64,000 bases of DNA from Vigna angularis. Taxonomy: Eukaryota > Streptophyta > Magnoliopsida > Fabales > Fabaceae. The position numbers and the translations under genes were made by a program. Location of the stretch: assembly GCF_016808095.1 (NCBI RefSeq), contig NC_068976.1, positions 1,384,001 through 1,448,000 on the forward strand, read 5' to 3'. The notes under the pieces are model-generated. The model searched no databases and had not been told where the DNA came from. It saw only the letters and a program-made list of their open reading frames with translations. This document shows positions 48,233 through 57,763 of the stretch, in pieces; the first letter of the stretch is position 1, and each line of letters starts with the position of its first letter.

Positions 48233-49214
48233 GTCTCATCTCTTGTGGCATCAAGAGAGGTGGTTTCTAAACTTTTACAAATTGTATCTTTGTGATTGTA
48301 GTTTGTAATTGTTTTGTGTTAGTGAAACTGTTTATCTTGTTTTGAGATAAGCGACTGGACGTAGGATTGGTAAGATCCGAACCAGGATAAAATCATCTGT
48401 GCAAATTTCTCTCAACCTTACTCTCTTTGTTTGTCAATATTAATTGCTAAGTAAGTTTAACTGAGTAGAAATTAAAAGGCACAAGTTAGTATTAAAAACC
48501 CTCTTGGTTTGTTATTCCACGCTAACCATTCCGCTGCAGCCGCTTCTGACAACAATAACCCCCTTTTTTTTTCAAACAAGTTAAGATTCAACTGATTATG
48601 ATTTCCCCCAAACTTAATTTCTACCTATCTCTTGACAATTATGTTTCTTGTTCTCTTCTTCTAGAGTGTTGGATAAGGTAGATTGTTCTGTAATAAGCTG
48701 AGGGTTCACAAAAATATAAATAAGGCTCAATAGGATAACAAAGGATGAATATTCACATATGGATAGTCATCTGGCCAAGTAGTTAATTTCAACAACAAAC
48801 AATTGCCTTTCTCAATTCTAAACCAGAATGCATTTGTATTAATAAGAATTATGCAAAAGCCGAATTCATAGCAATAACAACTTCTCACTTGCTCTCAAAG
48901 CTTTCTCAGTACACTCAGATATTCAAATTCTGGGTCACAATCAATCAGATTCAAGAACAAATCATATATAATCATAACACAAGTTCTAAAACTCAGATTT
49001 TGCAATAACAATCTCACAATCATGCCAATTATCATGGACAGAATTCAAAATTCAAATTCAAACTTCGAACACACATTTCACAAACAAATCATTGCAGAAA
49101 CATAATTCAATCCACACAACCAAACATATTCAGATTCAAACCACACAACCAAACATATTCAGATTCAATCCACACAACCAAAAGAACTGAAAACATAAAT
49201 AGATAGAGTTAGAA

Positions 49215-49262
49215 AGCTGGGTTGCCTCCCAGTAAGCGCTTGTTTAACGTCTTTAGCTTGAC
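49215..49262 (-). other. Athila-type conserved 3' block joined to protease
   Basis: The minus strand reads 'gacgttaaacaagcgcttac' followed by 'tgggaggcaaccca'. This block normally lies after the whole pol region of Athila elements. Here it comes within ~45 bp of the end of the protease ORF, so about the whole of reverse transcriptase-RNase H-integrase is gone. Confidence 0.75.
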
Positions 49263-49263
49263 A

Positions 49264-50499
49264 TTAAGAAGCTCTCTGTGGTTGAGCCAATGGTTTGAAA
49301 TCATCCTTCATGAATATTATATGCATGCAATAAGAAGAAGGACTTATTCCTTTCAGATCAGAATTTGACCAACCTACAGCTCCTTTGTCCACTTTTAAGA
49401 ATTCAATTAAATTTTCTCCCTCCAGAGTGGATAAAGTATTACTGATGATCACAGGTTTATTGTCATCTTTGTCAAGAAAAGCATACTTCAAATGTGAAAG
49501 TAGCAACTTCAAGTCCAGCTTCTTTTCTTTTATCTCTTCTTCATCAGATGGAATCTCCTCTAAAGCATTCAGACTCTGTATACATTCATCAATTAATTTC
49601 TCTTCATCTGCAAGTAAAAATTCACAAGCATCAACAAGAGTTCTTTCAAGAGGTGATGATATATGCATCGTCTTCTGTGTAATCATGCAGACTTCCTCAA
49701 GTTCATCAGTTTGAAAGCATGTATCTTCATCATTTGGGTGAGACATTGCTTCAAAAACATTGAAATTTACTTCTTCATTCTCAACTCTCCCTTTAAGCTT
49801 TCCATCATCAACATCAATCAACACTCGAGCAGTCTTCATGAATGGCCTTCCCAGAATCAAAGGAATTTCTATATCTTCTTCCATTTCCATGACAACTAAA
49901 TCCACTAGAAATAAGAATTTGTCTACCTTTACCAGAAAATCTTCTACTACTCCATGCGGATATTTGATCGATCTGTCTGCCAATTGTAGAGTCATGCGTG
50001 TGGGCTTCAACTCTAATTCTCCAATCTTTTTAAACATAGCCAGAGCCATAAGATTGATGTTGGCTCCAAGATCAATTAACGCCTTCCCAATAGCTAGTTT
50101 ACCAATGGTGCATGGAATTGTAAAACTGCCTGGATCTTTAAACTTTGGAGGAAGCAACTTTTGAATGATAGCACTGCACTGGCCCTGTACTTCTATAGTT
50201 TCTTCCTCAATATACTTTCTCTTCTTTGTGAGCAAATCTTTCATGAATTTCGAATAAGAAGGTATTTGCTTCAGTGCTTCTGAGAAGGGCATCTTGATTT
50301 CCAACTTCTTGAAAATATCAATGAAGCTCTTGTATTGTCTTTCCTTCTCCTTTCTAGAGAAAACCTTTGGATATGGAAGAGGTTTCTCGTACACCTGTTC
50401 TTTCTTTTTCTCTCCCTCTCTCTCTTTTTCACTTTCTCTATCCTCTTTCTCTTCTTCTTTATCTCCCTCTTTACTCATCTCATCTTTTTCTTCAATCAA
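49264..50499 (-). CDS. Athila-like aspartic protease ORF, truncated at reverse transcriptase start
   Basis: A 411-residue open frame. It starts with a charged E/K-rich stretch (residues 1-45). It then reads 'FSRKEKERQYKSFIDIFKKL' and 'KQIPSYSKFMKDLLT', typical of the gag-protease linker of Athila elements. The retropepsin-like domain spans about residues 125-230, with active-site motif 'ALIDLGANINLMALAMF' (catalytic Asp in D-L-G-A) and 'IPLILGRPFM' for the flap/C-terminal part. Near the end 'VGWSNSDLKGISPSSYCMH' and 'FKPLAQPQR' are the first residues of reverse transcriptase, and then the frame stops. The protease would cut gag. With no polymerase, the element cannot copy itself alone. A short gap with stops (50500-50575) separates it from gag. 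Confidence 0.85.
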   Translation of the reverse strand: MIEEKDEMSKEGDKEEEKEDRESEKEREGEKKKEQVYEKPLPYPKVFSRKEKERQYKSFIDIFKKLEIKMPFSEALKQIPSYSKFMKDLLTKKRKYIEEETIEVQGQCSAIIQKLLPPKFKDPGSFTIPCTIGKLAIGKALIDLGANINLMALAMFKKIGELELKPTRMTLQLADRSIKYPHGVVEDFLVKVDKFLFLVDLVVMEMEEDIEIPLILGRPFMKTARVLIDVDDGKLKGRVENEEVNFNVFEAMSHPNDEDTCFQTDELEEVCMITQKTMHISSPLERTLVDACEFLLADEEKLIDECIQSLNALEEIPSDEEEIKEKKLDLKLLLSHLKYAFLDKDDNKPVIISNTLSTLEGENLIEFLKVDKGAVGWSNSDLKGISPSSYCMHIIFMKDDFKPLAQPQRAS

Positions 50500-50575
50500 A
50501 TTTGTTTTATTCTCTCTTCCTTCCAGAATTGTTTTCCTGATCTTGTAGTAATAACTTTACAGTCTTCCTTTGGAT

Positions 50576-51967
50576 TTACTTCAGTGTTTGCCCCAAATCC
50601 TTCTCTGGTTTTTCTTCCAACTTCTTAGCTAATTGACCTACCTGAATCTCCAAATTCTGAAGTGAGGCTTCTGTACTTTTATGGTTGGAGATTGATACCT
50701 GCATAAACTGCTGAAGAGTTTCTTCCAATTTTGAACTTCTGTCTGTCAGAGTAGGTTGTTGCTGAAAGTTTTGTGGAGATGGTCTGTTGAACGGAACAGC
50801 TTGTCCCATACTTGGATGAGGTCTCCATCCTTGATTAAAACTTTGACCTTGATTATAATTCGTCTGAAGACCTTGATTTCCCATATAATTTACTTCTTCA
50901 TGAGACATGCTTTGCATTACACATTGACCATTGTTAAGGTTTCCTCCGCATAATTCACATCTTTGAAAACTCTGATGTTGAGCTTGAGAAACATTCTGCA
51001 GTTCTTTAGGTAGCTGAGATAACTTCTTCATTAATGTCTCAAGTTGCTGAGTCATAATCTTGTTCTGAGCTAGTAAAGCATCTTGAGATTGAAGCTGAAG
51101 AACACCTTTTTGTTGAAATTGGGCTCTTTCACTCTGAACTTCATTATCATTTGCAACCATGTTTTCAATCAGTTCATGTGCATCTTCAGGCGTCTTCCAT
51201 CTGATATTACCTCCAGCTGATGCATCTAACATTAACTTTGTTTGGGATTTCAGCCCTCCAAGAAACAGATTTAACAGTGTAGGCTCATCAAATCCATGAG
51301 TAGGGGTTTTTCTCAGTAGGCCTTTGAATCTATCCCATGCTTGACCTAGAGTTTCATCAGCATCCTGTTGAAAAGACGAGATCTCTTGCTTTCCCTTATT
51401 GACTTTGGACTGAGGGAAAAACTTATTCAGAAATTTAGCAACCACATCATCCCAAACTGTCAGACTATTCTCTGGAAAGGAATTCAGCCACATTTTTGCA
51501 TTACCAGCCAATGAGAATGGAAATAAGCTGAGTCGGATTGCTTCATCTGGAACCTGGTGAATCCTCACTGTATTACAGATCTCCATGAAAGTAGCCAAGT
51601 GAGTGTATGGATTCTCGTGGGATAATCCATGAAACTGATTGTTCTGCACCAGATGAATAAGAGCTGGCTTCATCTCCATGTTAGCAGCATTCACCACTGG
51701 TCTTGCAATACTATTGAAGTGCAGAGGTCCTGAGAAAGTATTATAATCTGCAAGAGTACGTCTTCCTTGCCCAGAACCTTCTCCAGTACGATTATCTTCC
51801 ATTTCTTCTTTTTCTTGCCCAGATGAAAAGTCCAGAATTTCTTCAGAGATAACAGAGGATTCTCTACTTTGTCTTCTTCTTCTACTGTTGTTCCTTCGAG
51901 CAGTTCTTTCAATTTCCGGATCAAAAAGTAGATTTTCAACCTGTTCTCTGCTTCTCATACAAAACAC
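50576..51967 (-). CDS. Athila-like gag protein
   Basis: A 463-residue open frame. An R/S/E-rich N-terminus (1-75) is followed by the retrotrans_gag domain at about 95-260: 'ALIHLVQNNQFHGLSHENPY', 'FMEICNTV', 'LSLFPFSLAGNAKMWLNSFP', 'WDDVVAKFLNKFFPQSK', 'WDRFKGLLRKTPTHGF' and 'LNLFLGGL'. A glutamine-rich helical segment comes next and then a zinc-knuckle-like 'CELCGGNLNNGQCV' before 'EEVNYMGNQ', a signature of Athila gag. It is intact over its usual length, unlike the gag at 27951, which lacks the middle part. It would form particles that package element RNA. Confidence 0.88.
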   Translation of the reverse strand: MFCMRSREQVENLLFDPEIERTARRNNSRRRRQSRESSVISEEILDFSSGQEKEEMEDNRTGEGSGQGRRTLADYNTFSGPLHFNSIARPVVNAANMEMKPALIHLVQNNQFHGLSHENPYTHLATFMEICNTVRIHQVPDEAIRLSLFPFSLAGNAKMWLNSFPENSLTVWDDVVAKFLNKFFPQSKVNKGKQEISSFQQDADETLGQAWDRFKGLLRKTPTHGFDEPTLLNLFLGGLKSQTKLMLDASAGGNIRWKTPEDAHELIENMVANDNEVQSERAQFQQKGVLQLQSQDALLAQNKIMTQQLETLMKKLSQLPKELQNVSQAQHQSFQRCELCGGNLNNGQCVMQSMSHEEVNYMGNQGLQTNYNQGQSFNQGWRPHPSMGQAVPFNRPSPQNFQQQPTLTDRSSKLEETLQQFMQVSISNHKSTEASLQNLEIQVGQLAKKLEEKPEKDLGQTLK

Positions 51968-52126
51968 AAACTAAAAAGAAACAATCCAAAAAGACACAAT
52001 TTCTACAGATGGATAACAATTATGCATAAAAATTCAAATACAGTCACAATAAACACTTAAACAAAAAAATAACTAAAATCAACTAAACCAGATAAACAAC
52101 AAACAATCAACGAAAACAAAAACAAA

Positions 52127-52144
52127 TCCCCGGCAACGGCGCCA
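52127..52144 (-). promoter_or_regulatory. Primer-binding site of the Athila-like element
   Basis: Minus-strand TGGCGCCGTTGCCGGGGA lies six bases after the LTR end at 52151. It is the tRNA-Asp-type site usual for Athila elements. Confidence 0.9.
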
Positions 52145-52150
52145 AAAACT

Positions 52151-53411
52151 TGTTGAGACCTCGGCAAGCGCACCGGATCATTCAAGTAATAAACCGGTAA
52201 GTCCGGAAATCGTTTTCCCAAGAGATTTGTTTAGATTCACTGATTGTTAAAGTTTACTAATTTAGCGATTAATAAACGTATTTTTACAACACAAGTAAGA
52301 TTTGCATACAGATAAAATTAAAGTGGTAAAAACAGTCGAATTAAAGTTCACTAGGGTTGAAATTCAAGCTCATCACTCCGGTAATTTTCTACTAACACAA
52401 TTCCTCAAAATTAAGCATCGACATTCTAGGCGCATGCAGCCTCTGATCCCTCAGATGACAGTTCATAATCACTCAAACTAAATTACTAATCCCTTAGCTA
52501 ATTCAGTTATCAGATTTGCCTTAAACACAATGTCACAGATGACTAAAAATTCCCTTCTATGTCTAGGACTCGAAATCCTTTAGCAGTTCTATCCTAGGTC
52601 CGCGGTCTCATACATTTCCCAATGATTTAACCGTTCAAATAGCTCAGATTCCCATCATAGGCATGAATAATAAAGATAGAACACATAATTCAAACAAGTT
52701 CATGCATTAATAGAGAAATTACACAAAAGTTCAGAAATTTACTCTCAACCCTAGTGAAATGGAGTTCTAGCTACACATATACATCACAGAAGCGATAAAC
52801 GATGGATTGGATGGTAGAAAGTGGTGATTTTCCACCTTAGAAGCACCCAAAACGAGCTGGACGTGAGCTGCAGAGTCCCCTCTGGACTTCTCCCCTCCAA
52901 GACTGACTCTCTCTGCCTCTGGATCGCGTTTTTAAAGAGAAGGCTGTAAGTGATTTTTCGCTGGGCGAACGTCCTAGCTCGCTGGGCGAGCGTCCAACTG
53001 TTGAGTCACAAGCGTCCACTTCTCGCTGGGCGAGCGACTAGCTTGACGAGCGTCCACAGCTCGCTGGGCGAGCGTCCACTGTTGAGTCACGGGCGTCCAC
53101 TAGCTGGACGAGCGTCCGGGCTGGACGAGCGTCCGTTCGTTGGACGAGCGTCCGTTCGCTGGGCGAACGTCCGTTCTCGCTTGCTTGGTTATTTCATCCT
53201 TCTGACAGGCAAATGACGCACTCCAAGTCTTTGATAGTATCCAATCCTTATTCTACTTTGAAAATAACAAACAAAAGCATCAAAACACATTTAAACAGTC
53301 GAAATTATACTTATATCAACAATTATATACTTTTCATGAGAATTAACACTAAAATTTATTCAAAAGCAACACAATTTAAGGAACAAAAACAAGTAAAGTT
53401 TACACCTATCA
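52151..53411 (-). repeat. LTR 2 (5' LTR) of the Athila-like element
   Basis: 1261 bp, pairing with LTR 1. It lacks a minisatellite segment with 'ggacttcttggctgg' that LTR 1 and LTR 3 share, but in most single-base differences it goes with LTR 3. Confidence 0.93.
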
Positions 53412-53413
53412 AA

Positions 53414-53559
53414 TCCTAAATCTGTGGATGATGCCTTAACTCATCCTGGCTGGCGTCAAGCTATGCTGGATGAATTAAGTGCTTTACAGAAAAGTGGAAC
53501 TTGGGAGCTTGTCCAATTACCATCTGGAAAGTCTGTTGTTGGTTGCAGGTGGGTGTATG
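53414..53559 (+). repeat. 146-bp copia segment, copy 2
   Basis: Same segment and same limits as 45464-45609, placed between LTR 2 and LTR 3. Two A bases (53412-53413) separate it from LTR 2. Confidence 0.95.
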
Positions 53560-54910
53560 TGTTGAGACCTCGACAAGCGCACCGGATCGTTCAAGTAATA
53601 AACCAGTAAGTCCGGAAATCATTTTCCCAAGAGATTTGTTTAGATTCACTGATTGTTAAAGTTTACTAATTTAGCGATTAATAAACGTATTTTTACAACA
53701 CAAGTAAGATTTGCATACAGATAAAATTAAAGTGGTAAAAACAGTCGAATTAAAGTTCACTGGGGTTGAAATTCAAGTTCGTCACTCCGGTAATTTTCTA
53801 CTAACACAATTCCTCAAAATTAAGCATCGACATTCTAGGCGCATGCAGCCTCTGATCCCTCAGATGACAGTTCATAATCACTCAAACTAAATTACTAATC
53901 CCTTAGCTAATTCAGTTATCAGATTTGCCTTAAACACAATGTCACAGATGACTAAAAATTCCCTCCTATGTCTAGGACTCGAAATCCTTTAGCAGTTCTA
54001 TCCTAGGTCCGCGGTCTCATACATTTCCCAATGATTTAACCGTTCAAATAGCTCAGATTCCCATCATAGGCATGAATAATAAAGATAGAACACATAATTC
54101 AAACAAGTTCATGCATTAATAGAGAAATTACACAAAAGTTCAGAAATTTACTCTCAACCCTAGTGAAATGGAGTTCTAGCTACACATATACATCACAGAA
54201 GCGATAAACGATGGATTGGATGGTAGAAAGTGGTGATTTTCCACCTTAGAAGCACCCAAAACGAGCTGGACGTGAGCTGCAGAGTCCCCTCTGGACTTCT
54301 CCCCTCCAAGACTGATTCTCTCTGCCTCTGGATCGCGTTTTTAAAGAGAAGGCTGTAAGTGATTTTTCGCTGGGCGAACGTCCTAGCTCGCTGGGCGAGC
54401 GTCCAACTGTTGAGTCACAAGCGTCCACTTCTCGTTGGGCGAGCGACTCGCTTGACGAGGGTCCACAGCTCGCTGGGCGAGCGTCCACTGTTGAGTCACG
54501 GGCGTCCACTAGCTGGACGAGCGTCCGGGCTGGACTTCTTGGCTGGACGAGCGTCGCTGGGCGACGAACGTTCGTTCGCTGGGCGACGAGCGTCCACTCG
54601 CTGGACGAGCGTCCGTTCGTTGGACGAGCGTCCGTTCGCTGGACGAGCGTCCGTTCGCTGGACGAACGTCCGTTCTCGCTTGCTTGGTTATTTCATCCTT
54701 CTAACAGGCAAATGACGCACTCCAAGTCTTTGATAGTATCCAATCCTTATTCTACTTTGAAAATAACAAACAAAAGCATCAAAACACATTTAAACAGTCG
54801 AAATTATACTTATATCAACAATTATATACTTTTCATGAGAATTAACACTAAAATTTATTCAAAAGCAACACAATTTAAGGAACAAAAACAAGTAAAGTTT
54901 ACACCTATCA
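53560..54910 (-). mobile_element. Third Athila-like LTR (solo) between copies 2 and 3
   Basis: 1351 bp, starting TGTTGAGACC and ending CACCTATCA like LTRs 1 and 2, with the longest minisatellite of the three. No internal sequence follows. It is bordered by copies 2 and 3 of the 146-bp host segment, again with no 5-bp target duplication of its own. Most likely it arose with the duplication of the unit [LTR + 146 bp]. Confidence 0.9.
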
Positions 54911-54912
54911 AA

Positions 54913-55058
54913 TCCTAAATCTGTGGATGATGCCTTAACTCATCCTGGCTGGCGTCAAGCTATGCTGGATGAATTAAGTGCTTTACAGAAAAGTGGAACT
55001 TGGGAGCTTGTCTAATTACCATCTGGAAAGTCTGTTGTTGGTTGCAGGTGGGTGTATG
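54913..55058 (+). repeat. 146-bp copia segment, copy 3
   Basis: Third copy, followed by the true continuation of the copia reverse transcriptase at 55059 ('ctatcaaggttgg'). It shares both variant bases with copy 2 and has one private change (C to T) that makes a stop in the frame. Confidence 0.95.
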
Positions 55059-56440
55059 CTATCAAGGTTGGCCCTGATGGCATAATTGATCGTCTGAAAG
55101 CTCGACTGGTTGCCAAAGGCTACACATAGATTTTTGGTTTGGATTATGGTGATACTTTTTCTCTAGTGGCAAAAATGACCTCTGTTCGGCTATTCATTGC
55201 CATGGCCGCTCTTCGACAATGGCCTCTTTACCAACTTGATGTCAAAAATGCTTTCCTAAATGGTGATTTGCATGAAGAAATTTATATGGAGCAACCGCCT
55301 GGCTTTGTTGCTCAGGGGGAGTCATCTGGATTGGTACGTCGTCTTCGCAAATCCTTATATGGCCTAAAACAATCTCCTCGGGCTTGGTTTGGTAAATTCA
55401 GCTGTGTTGTTCAACAATTTGGTATGTCTCACAGTGAAGCGGATCATTCAGTGTTCTATCCCACTCAAGTGCTGGATTTATTTACTTAATAGTGTATGTT
55501 GATGATATTGTTCTCACAAGAAGTGACTATCTCGGCATCTCTTAGATGAAACAACACCTTTGTCATCATTTTCAAACCAAAGGTCTTGGCAAACTCCAGT
55601 ACTTTTTGGGTATTGAAGTAGCACAATCCAATGATGGTATTGTCATATCTCAGAGGAAGTATGCGTTAGACATCTTGGAGGAAACAAGGTTAATGAACTG
55701 TAAATCTGTTGAGACACCTATGGACCCTAACATCAAACTCTTACCAAATCAGGGGGAGCCTTTCTCAGATCCTGAACGGTACAGAAGATTAGTTGGTAAA
55801 TTAAACTATCTTACTGTTACGCATCCTGACATTTCCTTCGCAGTTAGTGTGGTGAGTCAGTTTCTAAACTCCCCATGTGAAGACCATTGGGATGCAGTTG
55901 TTCGCATACTGAAGTATATTAAAGGATCACCTGGAAAAGGTTTGCTATATGGCCCTAACAACGATACAAAAATTGTTTGCTATTCAGATGTTGATTGGGC
56001 TGGTTCCCCTTCTGATAGGAGGTCTACTTCTGGATATTGTGTCTCTATTGGTGGCAACCTGATATCTTGGAAAAGTAAGAAGCAAAGTGTTGTGGCAAGG
56101 TCCAGTACAGAAGTAGAATATAGAGCTATGGCATTTGCTACTTGCGAGCTTGTGTGGCTTAAACAATTACTTAATGAATTGAAATTTGGAGATGCCACTC
56201 ACATGACACTTATATGTGATAATCAAGCTGCTCTTCATATTAGCTCTAACCCTGTCTTCCATGAGAGAACCAAGCACATTGAAGTTGATTGTCATTTTAA
56301 TCATATCCGGAGATATCAAGACTGAGTTCGTTAACTCAAGCAACCAGTTGGCAGACATATTCACCAAGTCCTTACGAGGACCTAGAATTGACTATCTTTG
56401 TAACAAGCTTGGAACATATGATTTATATGCTCCAGATTGA
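55059..56440 (+). pseudogene. Copia reverse transcriptase and RNase H
   Basis: Frames read, in order: 'KARLVAKGYT', a stop, 'FGLDYGDTFSLVAKMTSVRL', 'LYQLDVKNAFLNGDLHEEIY', 'SLYGLKQSPRAWFGKF', then stops, and 'VYVDDIVL', which carries the catalytic YVDD. A second long frame (55546-56325) continues with 'LGKLQYFLGIEVAQ', 'YRRLVGKLNYLTVTHPDISF' and the RNase H part: 'YSDVDWAGSPSDRRSTSGY', 'KKQSVVARSSTEVEYRAMA', 'CDNQAALHI' and 'ERTKHIEVD'. The catalytic motifs can be read, but at least three stops/frameshifts break the enzyme. Confidence 0.9.
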
Positions 56441-56447
56441 GGGGGAG

Positions 56448-56539
56448 TGTTAGATGTTAAGTTGTGTGTTTCTGTTAATTGGGCTTAGCCCATTCTGTAT
56501 TTAGGGTTTAACCCTTATCTTACATTATAAATAAACTAC
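56448..56539 (+). repeat. 3' LTR of plus-strand copia element, truncated
   Basis: It follows the polypurine tract 'gggggag' (56441-56447) and matches the first 92 bp of the 5' LTR. After 'aataaactac' the sequence turns into unrelated DNA ('atatgttgagagg'), so the last ~70 bp were lost. Confidence 0.85.
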
Positions 56540-56642
56540 ATATGTTGAGAGGAGGATAGTTAGAAAATCCAAATGAGTGAGTTTAACATTGAGTAAAAAT
56601 GAGAAATTTTTATTATTAAAAAATTTAAATCTCATAAATAGA

Positions 56643-57763
56643 CACTAGTACAAGAAAGTCTTTGTATACTAGTTAAAAAAATACTTTCTATATAAGTTCT
56701 AAAGGAAGTATAGATACAAGCGATATAGAAAGTGTCATTTTTATACTGGTTAAGGACACAATCAATATATAAAGTGCCCATTTCTAAATTCTTCCAATAT
56801 TACCACGTCTCATTCCTCCATTTTTATGTGACAGAACAAACATTTCATTTTCTTGATATGACTCTTGATTTTCTACAAGCAAGCTTCGCAATGCATGTGG
56901 ACTTTTAGAATCACTAGGCTACATAAATAATCTTGGATGAGACAAAGTTAAAAGCATAAAAATAACATGTAAAATGAAAATAGTGAATTGATTAATAAAC
57001 ATGTTCTTTCTTCCCCACTGGTTTTGACTTCTCTTCCTCTTCGGCCACCATTATTGCACTTCGATCACCAACACCACCACCACAAAGCATAGCAAATATG
57101 AAATGGAATCATGAAAAGAATAACAAAAATAACCCATAAACGCGGACAACATAAATCGTGCAAGGTACACATGACCACAATATTGGCGACCACCTATTTC
57201 ACCATCGTCGACTCATACCAAAGAAAATCGTACCACCACCACGAGCATTCGCGAGGCACTCCTCCAGGTTGTGAACCTCTCCGACGAAGACAATGGAAAT
57301 GAACTAGAAGGAGGAGGAAAAGAAGGCAGGAGACGATGGGTTGGAAGAAATTATGGTCTATGTTTAGGGATTTGATGTGGAGAGCAACAAGAAAAGGAAG
57401 AAAAAGGAGAATGAAGGTTAGGGATTTGAGAACCCTTTATGTGTGTCTATGTTTACAAATAAAAAAATAAAAAATAACTACTTTCTACGTCGGTTACAAC
57501 TAGAACCCGTATATAAAGTTTTCTTCTTTATTATAAAAATTTCACATTGTTCATTTTTTATATTGGTTATAACTAAAATCAATATATAAAGTTTTCTTCT
57601 TTATTACAAAAATGCAATCACACCTCTCTTTATAACGGTTATAGCTAGAACTAATACAAAAAAGTGTTAACTTATTTATAATTATGTTATCACTCACTTA
57701 TTATACTCGGTGGATTTCAATTGGTATAGAAACTTGTTATAAAAGGCGATTTTTGCACTAGTA
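56643..57763. mobile_element. Probable small CACTA-like element
   Basis: It begins CACTAGTACAAGAAAG and ends TTTTTGCACTAGTA, an imperfect inverted terminus. Motifs like 'tatataaagt(t/g)' and 'ggttataactag' recur near both ends. The 3-bp flanks AGA and ATA do not match perfectly, so the call is less firm than for the other two CACTA elements. The interior includes a G-rich stretch with a 63-residue frame (57111-57302) but no transposase. Confidence 0.6.

Larger units (their letters stand above)
47453..48551 (+). mobile_element. Solo LTR, copia/SIRE-like, TSD ACAAT
   Basis: The segment starts TGTTAGCAAAATG and ends CGCTTCTGACA, with a perfect direct repeat ACAAT on both sides (47448-47452, 48552-48556). 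A TATA box lies in 'gtctataaatagac' near 47938. It contains six exact copies of the palindrome GTTAATCGATTAAC and a ~35-bp tandem repeat at 48138-48232. Palindrome-rich long LTRs of this sort recall legume SIRE/Maximus copia elements; this family label is from memory and uncertain. No internal region remains. Confidence 0.85.
45610..53411 (-). mobile_element. Athila-like LTR retrotransposon with gag and protease only
   Basis: LTRs lie at 45610-46901 and 52151-53411 (start TGTTGAGACC, end CACCTATCA as read on the plus strand). On the minus strand the 5' LTR is followed by the Asp-tRNA-type site TGGCGCCGTTGCCGGGGA, then gag (51967-50576), protease (50499-49264), an Athila-type 3' block, and a purine tract 'aagtttgggggagtt' before the other LTR. 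Reverse transcriptase, RNase H and integrase are absent. It is inserted in copia reverse transcriptase but lacks a 5-bp target duplication: the host DNA on both sides is duplicated over 146 bp. A solo LTR (47453-48551) is nested in its 3' region. Confidence 0.9.
43036..56539 (+). mobile_element. Ty1-copia retrotransposon, gag-less, with nested Athila-like insertions
   Basis: The 5' LTR (43036-43198) is followed by TGGTATCTAGAGC, a copia primer-binding site with one extra base. The polypurine tract 'gggggag' precedes the 3' LTR (56448-56539), which is truncated after 92 bp. Between them, in copia order, are zinc knuckle, protease, integrase, reverse transcriptase and RNase H, all in broken frames. 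The region 45610-54912 is foreign (Athila-like LTR sequence plus copies of a 146-bp host segment). Without it, about 4.1 kb remains, some 0.6 kb less than the related antisense element, because gag is missing. No target duplication can be seen, since the 3' LTR end is lost. Confidence 0.88.
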
